The translations under genes and the position numbers were made by a program. Shown one piece after another: positions 22,200 to 33,475 of a stretch of DNA of 64,000 bases. The DNA comes from Xestospongia bergquistia. Its lineage: Eukaryota > Porifera > Demospongiae > Haplosclerida > Petrosiidae. The notes under the pieces were generated by a model that did not search any database, was not told the origin of the DNA, and saw only the letters and a program-made list of their open reading frames with translations. How positions within the stretch are numbered: the stretch's first letter is position 1; each line of letters begins with the position of its first letter. The stretch covers positions 5,941,001 through 6,005,000 of the forward strand of contig OZ014421.1 in the NCBI GenBank assembly GCA_963965975.1. The letters are read 5' to 3'.

Positions 22200-25100
22200 A
22201 TGTTGACTGCCTTTGCTGTGTTCATACTATTCAGTAATATTGTGTTGTCTCAAGTACAGATTGGTAAGTGAGGCTATGTTTATAATTCTATTACCTTACT
22301 CTGTACAGATCCAGTTCAATACAACATATTTTATGCTGTCTCTTTTGATGGTTCTAACCTCACTAATACTAGTTCAGGATGTATAGTGATTGGATCTGGT
22401 GTTCGTTTGAGATGTTTAAATACTAATGGTAAACTAGTTGATGGAGACATTGGTCCAATGAACTCAATATTTGATAACCTGGGAGAATTCTTTGCTTTTA
22501 GTAGATACTCAGTAGATGGTATTGGAAGAATTACATTCACATTTGAAATTGCTAATCCTGTATCAAGTGCAGTTATCTATTTCTTTAACTCACCTAATAA
22601 CTTCATTGGACTACCTATGATCAGTCTTTATGGTGTGGGTAGTCAACTTAGCTATGTCTTTGACAACAATGATGATCTCAGACAAAATGACTCTCAACTG
22701 AGAAATGTCACTCTCAATATACAACAATTAACTAGTACAGTTCAACTTGATTTTATCTTCAATACTAGTATAATTGACTGGTTATTAATAAGTGAAGTCA
22801 AGTTTTATAATGGTAAGTTAATATATAAACTATTGATATATCATTAATACATTATCGTATACTAGACACTCTAATATCTCCCTCATTGGACAACATTGTC
22901 TTTCAGGATAGTCCCCAAGTAAATGTGACCTTAGGACCAGACACCCTTCAGTCTTCAGTCAATCTCTCCTGTACAGTAGTCAATGATGGTTCCTTTGAGT
23001 GGCAATGGCAATATAATGAGAGTATCATATATCTTCCTGATCGTTCAGATATATTAATAGGAGATGCTACAAGAACCAGTATACTAACTATTAATAAACT
23101 CAGATATACTGATGCTGGGAATTATACTTGTATTACAAAGTATTCACTAGGAACAGTGAACTATCCAAGAGTCACAAAATTAGAATTAACGGGTAATGAT
23201 TATTAATAATATTAAAATTAGTAAAACTAATTCTTGTTTTAGTTAACATTATTGCTATACCTAACAACATGGTATCAGTTACTATTGGAGATAATGTCAC
23301 TCTATCATGTGAAGTCTATGGATATCTACCACTTAATATTACTATAATATGGAACTATAATACTGGAGAGATTAATAATGGAGAACGATATAATATTGCA
23401 ACAAATACTGGATCATTAATGGCAATTGACTTCAATGGCAATACTGCCAATAGTATTGTCAGTAATCTTACAATATATAATGTAAATAGCAGTGATAATG
23501 GAACATATACTTGTATGATGTTAGGAACATTGCTACAAGCAACAATCAGTTTAAATGGTAAGTTTATTTATAGCTAAAATAACATTATTATGTGTTTTTA
23601 TACCCACATTTATGCAAATGTCACTGACACCTTTTCACAGTCATCAGTGTTACTACATCCATTAGCACACTGTCAATTGGTACAACACCTACAAACATTA
23701 ATACACATAATATTCATGTAACTCGTACTACTTCTATTAATGGTACTAGTTTAACTCCTTCAGCTGATGTAACTCCTACCGCTAACAATATACCAATTAA
23801 TCTTGAGATAATTATAGTGGCCATTGTGATAATCCTAATGCTCCTTGTTATAGTGACCATTGTACTTCTTTGTTGTTTAATAAAACAATACAAGAAGAAA
23901 CAAAGACATGATAGTCATGTCTTACAAGAAACAGAGACAAACAAAAACAAACAAGCTGGAGATATTAATGATATTGATCAGGTGTACACAGTTGTTATGA
24001 AAGACAAAGCTCCTGAACTACCACCTACATATCTCTTGGTAGAACAAGAAGAAGACTGCATATTAAACAATCCATTGTATGTAAAACAAGATGAAGTCAT
24101 TGAAGTATATTCTCTTGCTCATCATATCAATGATGAAGCTCAAGGGGTAACTCATCAAATACCAGTAGTTTATGACAGTGTCGTTGATATGACTGAGTTT
24201 AATGTAATTAATGATGAAATGGAATATCATATACTAATTAAGCTTCAGCATATCAAAATGAATGAAGGCATTTTTATAACAGATGATACTGATGAAATGG
24301 AATATGCTGTGCCTACTAAACTTCAACATATAACCCAAGAAAATTTTAAAGAAATAAAACAACTTGGTATTGGACAGTTTAGAGAGGTTATCTTAGCTGA
24401 GACAATAGGCCTCAGTCCTAAAGATCTACGTATGAGTCCTTCAGATGATGATAAGTCAGTATCAGTTCAAGTTGCTGTCAAGAAGATGAAAGAAGACACC
24501 AACTCAAAATCATGGGAGGCTTTTGACAAAGAAGTCAAATTTATGTTTCAGCTAAATCATGTCAATGTCATTCGTCTTTTAGCTGTTAGTCACTCTAGTT
24601 GCACAGAACATTTCATTGTAATGGAATACATGGAGAATGGAGATCTTAACCAGTTTCTACTGAATCATTGCTTTTGTAGCCAACACCCTCCACCTTCATC
24701 TAATCAACTATCACCTCAAATTCTTCTCTCTATGTGTATTCAAATTGCCAATGGTATGACTTACCTTGCCTCTAATAACTACATTCACAGAGATCTTGCT
24801 AGTCGTAATTGTCTAGTAGGTCAGAATTATGTGATTAAAATTGGTAATTTTGGTCTAAGTCGTGATCTCTATGATTCTGCCTACTATTGTACTAAGGGCA
24901 AAGCTAAGTTGCCAATACGATGGATGTCAACAGAATGTTATTATGGTAAATTCTCAGAGAAATCAGATGTGTGGGCATATGGTGTGACAGTATGGGAGAT
25001 TTACACAATGGGACGAGAGCAACCATATGTAACACTCCAAGATGAAGATGTTGTTGAAGATGCTCTGAAGGGTCCTCATCGTACACTATTGTCCAAGCCA

Positions 25101-25229
25101 AGTTATTATCCTCAGGAGGTTTACGATATAATACATCGATATTGTTGGTCAAGTAATCCCAAGGAGAGAGCACCTTTTGATAAGCTATTTCAATTATTGA
25201 TTGAAATTCAAGATAAAGATTGCATCTGA
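22200..25229 (+). CDS. Unit 6: two-Ig receptor with DDR-like tyrosine kinase domain, complete frame
   Basis: Exons 22200-22263, 22309-22812, 22866-23192, 23243-23557 and 23641-25229 give 932 residues: signal peptide, N-terminal domain (patch EIANPVSSAV), Ig1 (class b), Ig2, stalk, membrane helix near 457-482, juxtamembrane region with several tyrosines (VVYDSVVDM, DEMEYAVP), and a kinase at about 638-930. Motifs: glycine loop GIGQFREV (646-653; last Gly is Arg), VAVKK (Lys 684), HRDLASRN (Asp 788), NFG at 806-808 where active kinases have DFG, and LPIRWMSTE. YMENGDLNQFL and the activation-loop pattern point to the DDR family. NFG plus the loop Arg suggests weak or no catalysis. Its promoter is 6.7 kb away across transposons, and only about 20 bases of native 5' flank adjoin the ATG. 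Confidence 0.85.
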
Positions 25230-25618
25230 TTGGATCAAACAACAGTATAAAACAAATAAAGTGATAAGTATTTTTACATACGCTGAATTCATTTTATAAA
25301 ATTTAGTATTGTTTTTTAAAGGATATGCATATAGGTCTGGGCAGACATTAATATATTGCTGTGTATGGTTAATAATTAGGGGGTGGGAATCAGTTTAATA
25401 CGCAACAAAGTAAAAATTTCCAGCTGGACTTATATGCACTGTCTATTTTAAATCTGCTTAATAAGAATTTTTTGTTTTTGTTTTTATTAGTAAATTAATT
25501 ATTACGTCATGTTATTGTTGATAGTTTTTGTGTAAGAATGTGTTTTGTGATCAATTTAAACTATAGATATCCTCTTGGAACTCTAGTATTATATTTAATG
25601 GTGTCCCAGTAGACAACA
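25230..25618 (+). other. 3' flank of unit 6 joined to truncated unit 7
   Basis: AATAAA, the common spacer and a T-rich stretch; no gene and no CCACATCAT promoter block. It runs into the shared junction CCAGTAGACAACATTGG where the 5'-truncated exon 2 begins. Confidence 0.5.
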
Positions 25619-26954
25619 TTGGAAGAATTATGTTCATTTTATAGTTCAAGAGCAGGTATCTATTTCTGTAACTCACCTAATAACTCTATTGGACTACCTA
25701 TGATCAGTCTTTATGGTGTGGGTAGTCAACCTCTTAGCTATGTCTTTGACAACAATGATGATCTCAGACAAAGTGACTCTCAACTGAGAAATGTCACTCT
25801 CAATATGCAACAATTAACTACTAGAGTTCAACTTATGCTTATGTTGGAGATACTGATGTGCTTACCTGTCACTTTGAGCTACATGGCTCATTACACTTCT
25901 GTACAATGGAATCATACAAGTAGTGTGGTACAAAATGATGAGATAAAATATGACATTGTAACTAACCACACTAACTCAACTTTTATGATCAGTCAATTGA
26001 CTATTAGGAATGTCAGCAACAGTGATATGGGGGATTACAAATGTAGGCTTCTTAGAACACATTAAGAAAAGAGGATTTCCTTGAACAGTAAGTTATTATA
26101 GTTATTCTGTTTATATGCAAATGTTTATAAATAAACTATTTACTGTAGCATCTTTTCCCACATTATCATTGATGTCAATTAACTTTTTCCTTCTTACAGT
26201 CCTCAGTATCACAACATCTACTAATACAAAACATATATCTAATGTACTGTCAACTATATCAAGTATAACAATACCTACTAATACATTATCAATCATTACA
26301 ACATCTACTAATATAAAGCCAACATCTAGTATGAAGTCAATGGGTACACTGTCTATTGATCCAGTATTCACTAGTAGGCCATCAATTGGTACAACATCTT
26401 CAATAATGTCATTTAATAAAGCTTCTACTAATACAATATTGGTATCGATTAATACAGTACAGAGTACACTGTCCATTGTTACAACTTCTACCACTATGCC
26501 TACAGCTAGTGAGGCCATAAGACTTGACATTGTAATAGGAACAACTATAGCCATACTAGTTGTGATAATACTACTCATTTTAATAGACATTACACTTCTA
26601 TTGATAATAATACATCAAAAGAAGAAACAAAAAATTGACACTTGGATTGAAGAAGAATCAGAACATGATGTTGCTACTATTAATGAAGACACAGTGTACT
26701 CCATTATCAACAGAGACAAAGATGTACCACCTGAAGTACCACCTCAATTATTTGATGATATTGATGAATATGATAGTACTAGTGACTTGTACCAATTGAA
26801 TGATCATTCATATGATTATGTTATAGCTAATAATCAAGTAGTATTTGACATATTGGATAAACCTAGTAATAATGATGACTATATAACTGTGTATTGTCTT
26901 CCTCATTATGACTCTGTTAGTAATGTTATTGAACTATTATATGATCAAACTTAA
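25619..26954 (+). pseudogene. Unit 7: 5'-truncated chimera with intact type B exon 5
   Basis: There is no exon 1. A partial exon 2 from about 25619 keeps its distal half and then, near 25830, fuses directly into the type B form of Ig2 (CHFEL-type, with SVQWNHTSSVVQ and SDMGDYKC). Ig1 is therefore missing and the start of Ig2 is out of frame with its normal reading. A stop (TAA at 26063-26065) precedes the donor at 26088. The type B exon 5 (26200-26954) has its acceptor (TTCCTTCTTACAG), a long Thr/Ser/Ile stalk, membrane helix and full tail with VYSIINRDKD to LLYDQT, with no CCAT duplication. It is the best full-length copy of the long type B tail. Confidence 0.7.
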
Positions 26955-27503
26955 GATATTAATCCTCAAATATCACAATATTATGATATTATTACTAACA
27001 TGATTGAATCTCCTGTTACTTTTGATAATACAGAAAGTAGACTATGATTGTTGTTAATAAAAATTGGTGTGGTCTTTTCTTTTTTAAGTTTTATATCTTT
27101 ATGTTAAATTTATTATTAGATTATTAATAACAAATACAAATTTATTATCATTTTATCACTCAAAGTTATAGACAAAGTTAAGTTAATATTGTTGATGATT
27201 ATTAATACTATTCTTTAATAAAGGTCTAACTATTAAAAACTAAAATAATAAAATACCAATTAAAATAATTCATAATTATTACTTCATGAACTTCATTAAT
27301 TCAATGTATATTTCATTATATTAACTTAAAATGTTATTTAGAACTTAACTAAAGAATTAACAAGTTGTATTTTTATTAATTAGTCATAAACAAACTAAAC
27401 ACCCACATCATGCATTGCTTGTATTTTTATTACAAAATAATATATAAATTACTACAGTAGTAAGTTCATATACTCTACTATCTCTATATTATATCAAGTC
27501 AAG
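26955..27503 (+). promoter_or_regulatory. Type B 3' UTR and class I promoter of unit 8
   Basis: Noncoding. CCACATCATGCATT at 27403-27416, 101 bases before the ATG; TATATAAA at 27441-27448. Otherwise AT-rich, nothing else seen. Confidence 0.55.
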
Positions 27504-29516
27504 ATGTTGACAGTCTTTACTGCTGTGTTCATACTATTTAGTAACACTGTGTTGTGTCAAAATAAAATAAGTAAGCAGATCAATATTTTCCTTGCCATAG
27601 TTCTGATATCATCTCTTGTTCATGTAGATTTGATACAATACAACATATTTAATGCTGTCTCTTTTGATGGTTCTAACCTCACTAATACTAGTTCAGGATG
27701 TATAGTGATTGGATCTGGTGGTCGTTTGAGATGTTTAAATACTAATGGTAAACTAGTTGATGGAGACATTGGTCCAATGTACTCAATATCTGATAACCTG
27801 GGAGAATTCTTTGCTTTTAGTAGATACTCAGTACATGGTATTGGAAGAATTACCTTTAACTTTCCTAATTCTACTAATGTATCAAGTGCAGTTATCTATT
27901 TCTTTAACTCACCTGATAACTCCATTGGACTACCTATGATCAGTCTTTCTGCTGTGAGTAGTCAACCTCTTAGCTATGTCTTTGACAACAATGATGATCT
28001 CAGACAAAGTGACTCTCAACTGAGAAATGTCACTCTCAATGTACAACAATTAACTACTGTAGTTCAACTTGATTTTATCTTCAATACTAGTATAATTGAC
28101 TGGTTATTAATAAGTGAAGTCAAGTTTTATAATAGTAAGTTAATATATAAACTATTGATATACCATTAATACATTATCATATACTAGACACTCCAATATC
28201 TCCCTCATTGGACACCATTGTCTTCCAGGATAGTCCCCCAGTAAATGTGACCTTAGGACCAGACAACCTTCAGTCTTCAGTCAATCTCTCCTGTACAGTA
28301 GTCAATGCTGGTTCTTTTGAGTGGCAATGGCAATATAATGAGAATGTGTTAGATCTTCCTGATCGTTCACAAATATTAATAGGAGATGCTACAAGAACCA
28401 GTATACTAACTATTAATAAACTCAGATATACTGATACTGGAAATTATTCATGTATTGTAAGAGATAGAAGATTGAACGATACAAGACTCATAAAATTAGA
28501 ATTAACAGGTACTGATTATTAATAATATTAACTTTAATTATCACTAATGTTTTAGCTACCATTACTGCTATATCTAATAGCATGACCTCAGCTAATATTG
28601 GACATAATGTCATTCTGTCATGTGAAGTCTATGGATATCTACCACCTAATATTACTATAATATGGAACTATGATACTGGAGTGATTAATGGAGAACGATA
28701 TAATATTGCAACAAATACTGGATCATTAATAGCAATTGACTTCAATGGCAATACTACCAATAATATTGTCAGTAATCTTACAATATATAATGTAAATAGC
28801 AGTGATAATGGGACATATACTTGTATGATGTTAAGAACATTGCTACAAGCAACAATCAGTTTAAATGGTAAGTTTATTTATAGCTAAAATAACATTATTA
28901 TGTGTTCTTTTTATGCCCACATTTATGCAAATGTCACTGACACCTTTTCATAGTCATCAGTGTTACTACATCCATTAGCACACTGTCAATTGGTACAATA
29001 CCTACAAGCATTAATACACCCACTAGTGATGTAACTCCTATTACTTCTATTAGTGGTACTAGTTTGACTCCTTCAGATGATGTAACTCCTACTGCTAACA
29101 ATATACCAATTAATCTTGAGATAATTATAGTAGCCATTGTGATATTTCTAATGCTCCTTGCTATAGTGACCATTGTACTTCTTTGTTGTTTAATAAAACT
29201 ATACAAGAAGAAACAAAGACATGATACTCATGTCTTACAGGAAACAGAGACAAACAAAAACAAACAAGCTGCAGACATTACTGATATTTATCAGGTGTAC
29301 ACAGTTGTTATGAAAGACAAATCTCCTGAACTACCACCTACATATCTCTTGTCAGAAGACAACATTGATCACAATAAAAACACAAATCAACAAGAAGAAT
29401 ATCACAATTTAAACAATCCGTTGTATGTAAAACAAGATGAAGTCACTGAAGTATATTCTCTTGCTCATCATATCTATGATGAAGCTAAAGAGCTAACTCA
29501 TCAAATACCAGATTAG
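27504..29516 (+). CDS. Unit 8: type A two-Ig receptor, complete; intron 1 can be read through
   Basis: Exons 27504-27570, 27628-28134, 28188-28508, 28556-28867 and 28954-29516 give 589 residues. All domains are as in unit 1. The exon 2 patch is PNSTNVSSAV, identical to units 1 and 11. Ig1 has the short FG loop CIVRDRRLND. Ig2 lacks one Asn (GVINGERY). Intron 1 is 57 bases with no stop, because TAG of other class I units is CAG here, so retaining it adds 19 mostly hydrophobic residues without breaking the frame. The tail has YHNL instead of YHIL. Confidence 0.82.
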
Positions 29517-29905
29517 ATCTGATTGGATCAAACAAAAGTATAAAACAAATAAAGTGATAACTATTTTTACATATGCTGAATTAATTTTTTTTAATTTGTT
29601 AATATATTTTTAAAGGATGTGCCTATAGGTCTGGCTGCATTGCTGTGTATGGTTAATAATTAGGGGGTGGGATCAGTTTAATACATAACAAAGTACAAAT
29701 TTCCAGCTGGACTTATATGCACTGTCTATTTTAAATCTGCTTAATTAGAATTTTTGTTTTTGTTTTATTAGTATATTAATTATTACATCATGTTATTCAA
29801 TTGTTGAATAACATGAGTTTTTGTGTAAGAATGTGTTTTGTAATAAATTTAAACTATAGATATCCTCTTGGAACTCTAGCATTATATTTAATGCTGTCCC
29901 AGTAG
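29517..29905 (+). other. 3' flank of unit 8 joined to truncated unit 9
   Basis: AATAAA, common spacer and T-rich sequence without promoter block. It contains a 12-base inverted repeat with a TTG loop at 29789-29815 that is absent from sister copies. Confidence 0.5.
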
Positions 29906-30187
29906 ACAACATTGGAAGAATTATGTTCATTTTGTAGTTCAAGAGCAGTTATCTCTTTCTTTAACTCACCTAATGACTCCATTGGACTACCTATGATCAG
30001 TCTTTATGGTATGGGTAGTCAACCTCTTAGCTATGTCTTTGACAACAATGATGATCTCAGACAAAATGATTCTCAACTGAGAAATGTCACTATCAATATA
30101 CAACAATTAACTAGTACAGTTCAACCTATGCTTATGTTGGAGATAATGATGTGCCTACCTGTCACTTTGAGCTACATGGCTGTATAA
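29906..30187 (+). pseudogene. Unit 9: remnant of exon 2 fused to a scrap of type B Ig2
   Basis: It has the same left junction (ACAACATTGGAAG) as units 7, 13, 14, 18 and 21. It encodes the distal half of exon 2, then a jump near 30123 into a type B Ig2 scrap (LPVTLSYMA) that ends at once. After CATGGCTGTATAAC the sequence is unrelated to the array. No complete domain is left. Confidence 0.7.
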
Positions 30188-30706
30188 CTCATTTTAACAC
30201 TGTATCAATTTGTCTTGTTATTGTTTAATAGTTGTCAATATAATGGATTTGTACATGTGTGTTCATTGTGTTTATAATATAATATTCTTAGTTTTATTAT
30301 TTCAACAAGCTATTAAACTCAATTTACATATTTAATTGATATAGATATTTTATTTACAATAAACTACTGGACCTTCCCTTGCCATTATAATAATAAATAG
30401 CTATATGGTTATTATGATACTTAATTAAAAGAGTCTAAAGAAAGTTTATTCATTAATACACCTCTTCTATATGTTGTGTATGTACACAGAACTCTTATAG
30501 ACTTTGTTACTTCTTTAACAATCACAGTAAGTGCAAGCTTGCAGCATAAGGTCATCTTTTGAATGAACTGCCTGTAGTAATACATCATCTACTGATACTA
30601 GCATAAACCTTATGTATTTGTGTCTAATAATAAAGCAGCCATATATCTTCAAAAGCTATATATTAATCTCACTGCACTTATTTGTAAGCTGTTTTGAAGT
30701 AGCAAA
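30188..30706 (+). promoter_or_regulatory. Unique flank and promoter region of unit 10
   Basis: The only stretch in the array not made of family sequence. AT-rich, no open frame of note, and no CCACATCATSCATT block. It presumably holds a different promoter for unit 10, which would imply different expression; I cannot identify its elements. Confidence 0.4.
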
Positions 30707-32704
30707 ATGCAGATTTTTCATTTTACTGTCATAACCTGTTTATTATTAGCAGAATCTTCTTTGGCTAGCAAGATCAGTAAGTAGCTATAAATAAACTTTA
30801 AATAGTATCAGCATTATTCCTTTAGGTCCTCTTCAATACAACATATTTCAAGCAGTCTCCTTTGATGGTTCTACTCTCACTAACACTAGTTCAGGATGCA
30901 CTGTACGATCTAATGTTCGCTTACAATGTATAAATGGTAAACTAAATAATGGAGACATTGGTCCATTGAACTCAATATCTGGTAACCTGGGAGAATTCTT
31001 TGCTTTTAGTCGGCAATCAGGAGACAGTACTGGTAGAATTACATTCACATTTGCAGTTAATGTTCCTATATCAAGTGCAGTTATCTATTTCTTTAACTCA
31101 CCTAATGATTCCATTGGACTACCTATGATCAGTCTTTATGGTGTGGGTAGTCAACCTCTTAGCTATGTCTTTGACAACAATGATGATCTGAGACAAAGCG
31201 ACTCTCAACTAAGAAATGTCACTCTCAAGATACAACAATTAACTACTGTAGTTCAACTTGATTTTATCTTTAATACTAGTATAATTGACTGGTTATTAAT
31301 AAGTGAAGTCAAGTTTTATAATGGTAAGTTAATATATAAACTATTGATATATCATTAATACATTATCATATACTAGACACTCCAATATCTCCCTTATTGG
31401 ACACTATTGTCTTCCAGGGTGGTCCTTTACAAACTGTGACCTTAGACCTTGACCAGTCTTCAGTCAATCTCTCTTGTACAGTAGTCACTACTGGCTCCTT
31501 TGAGTGGCAATGGTTTTACAATGAGAATGCATTAGATGTACCTGGTTGCACTCAGGTGTGGATAGGAGATGCTACAAGGACCAGTATACTAACTATTAAT
31601 AAACTTGATTTTATTGATGTTGTTGGTAACTATAATTGTGTTGTCAGACATACACTAGGAACACTTAACTCTACCAGAACTATAGACTTGAGATTACAAG
31701 GTATTATAAATATTCCATTATGAACCATTTAAATATGTCATCATTGTTGTATTCAGGTGATCATAATGTCACTGTTCCTAGCTCTGTGATTTCTGCTTAC
31801 ATTGGAGATAATGTTGTTCTTACTTGTCGCTTTGAGCTACATGGCTGTTTAACTCATTACACTTCTGTACAATGGAATCATACAAGTAGTGTGGTACAAA
31901 ATGATGAAATAAAATATGACATTGTAACTAACCTCACTAACTCAAATTTTATAATCAGTCAATTGACAATAAGGAATGTCAGCAACAGTGATATGGGGGA
32001 TTACAAATGTAGGCTTCTTAGAACACATTTAGAAAAGAGGATTTCCTTGAACAGTAAGTTATTATTGTTATTCTGTTTATATCCAAATGTTTATAAATAA
32101 ACTATTTACTATAGCATCTTTTCCCACATTATCATTGATGTCAATTAACTTTTTCCTTCTTACAGTCCTCAGTATCACAACATATACTAATACAAAACAT
32201 ACACCTAATGTACTATCAACTATATCAAGTATAACATTATATACTAATACATTATCAATCATTACAATATCTACTGATATACAGCCAACATCTAGTATGA
32301 AGTCAATGGGTACACTGTCTATTGATGGAGTATTCACTAGTAGGCCATCAATTGGTACAACATCTTCAATAATGTCATTTAACAAAGCTTCTACTAATAC
32401 AATATTGGTATCAATTAATACAGTACAGAGTACACTGTCCATTGTTACAACTTCTACCACTATGCCTACAGCTAGTGAGGCCATAAGACTTGACATTGTA
32501 ATAGGAGCAACTATAGCCATAATAGTTCTAATAATGCTACTCATTTTAATAGACATTATACTTCTGTTGATAATAATACATCAAAAGAAGAAACAAAAAA
32601 ATGATACTTGGATTGAAGAAGAATCAGAACATGATGTTGCTACTATTAATGAAGACACAGTGTACTCCATCCATTATCAACAGAGACAAAGATGTACCAC
32701 CTGA
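30707..32704 (+). CDS. Unit 10: type B two-Ig transmembrane receptor, complete, short-tail form
   Basis: Exons 30707-30776, 30826-31323, 31377-31700, 31757-32053 and 32166-32704 give 575 residues, all introns phase 1. The signal peptide is unrelated in sequence (MQIFHFTVITCLLLAESSLA). The N-terminal domain differs from type A in its first half (CTVRSNVRLQCING) but is nearly identical in the second. Ig1 has a distinct FG region (CVVRHTLGTLN). Ig2 is the type B form (VVLTCRFELHGC, SDMGDYKC). A long Thr/Ser/Ile stalk, membrane helix and HQKKKQK follow. The CCAT duplication near 32667 gives a tail ending VYSIHYQQRQRCTT; without it the frame would continue to 32924 with many tyrosines. This is the only complete type B gene here and may be the source of the type B pieces. 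Confidence 0.82.
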
Positions 32705-32924
32705 AGTACCACCTCAATTATTTGATGATATTGATGAATATGATAGTACTAGTGACTTGTACCAATTGAATGATCATTCATATGATTATGTTATAGCTAA
32801 TAATCAAGTAGTGTTTAACATATTGGATAAACCTAGTAATAATGATAACTATACAACTGTGTATTGTCTTCCTCATTATGACTCTGTTAATAATGTTATT
32901 GAACTATTATATGATCAAACTTAA
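32705..32924 (+). pseudogene. Out-of-frame distal type B tail of unit 10
   Basis: The distal tail of type B (NRDKDVPPEVPP, SDLYQLND, LLYDQT) is conserved but lies in the other frame because of the four-base duplication upstream. Its good preservation suggests the shift is recent or the segment is renewed by gene conversion. Confidence 0.6.
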
Positions 32925-33475
32925 GATATTAATCCTCAAATATCACAATATTATGATATTATTACTAACATGATTGAATCTCCTGTTACTTTTGATAATA
33001 CAGAAAGTAGTTTATGATTGTTGTTAATAAAAATAGTTTGTTTTTTTCTTTTTTTAAGTTTTATATCTTTATGTTTACTTTATTATTAGATTAATAATAA
33101 CAAATACAAATTTATTATCATTTTATCACTCAAAGTTATAGACAAAGTTAAGTTAATATTGTTGATGATTATTAATACTATTCTTTAATAAAGGTCTAAC
33201 TATTAAAAACTAAAATAATAAAATACCAATTAAAATAATTCATAATTATTACTTCATGAACTTCATTAATTCAATGTATATTTGATTATATTAACTTAAA
33301 ATGTTATTTAGAACTTAACTAAAGAATTAACAAGTTGTATTTTTATTAATTAGTCATAAACAAACTAAACACCCACATCATGCATTGCTTGTATTTTTAT
33401 TACAAAATAATATATAAATTACTATAGTAGTAAGTTTTCATACACTCGACTATATTTGTTTTATATCAAGTCAAG
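32925..33475 (+). promoter_or_regulatory. Type B 3' UTR and class I promoter of unit 11
   Basis: Noncoding. CCACATCATGCATT at 33373-33386, 103 bases before the ATG. The start of this flank (AGTAGTTTATG and a T-rich run) matches the flank before unit 15 rather than those of other units. Confidence 0.55.

Noticed and set aside
24904-25242. Minus-strand frame opposite the kinase C-lobe
   Set aside because: Overlaps the well-supported kinase coding sequence and has no family resemblance.
27757-27939. Alternate-frame open reading frame inside exon 2 of unit 8
   Set aside because: Chance frame inside a conserved exon; not open in sister units.
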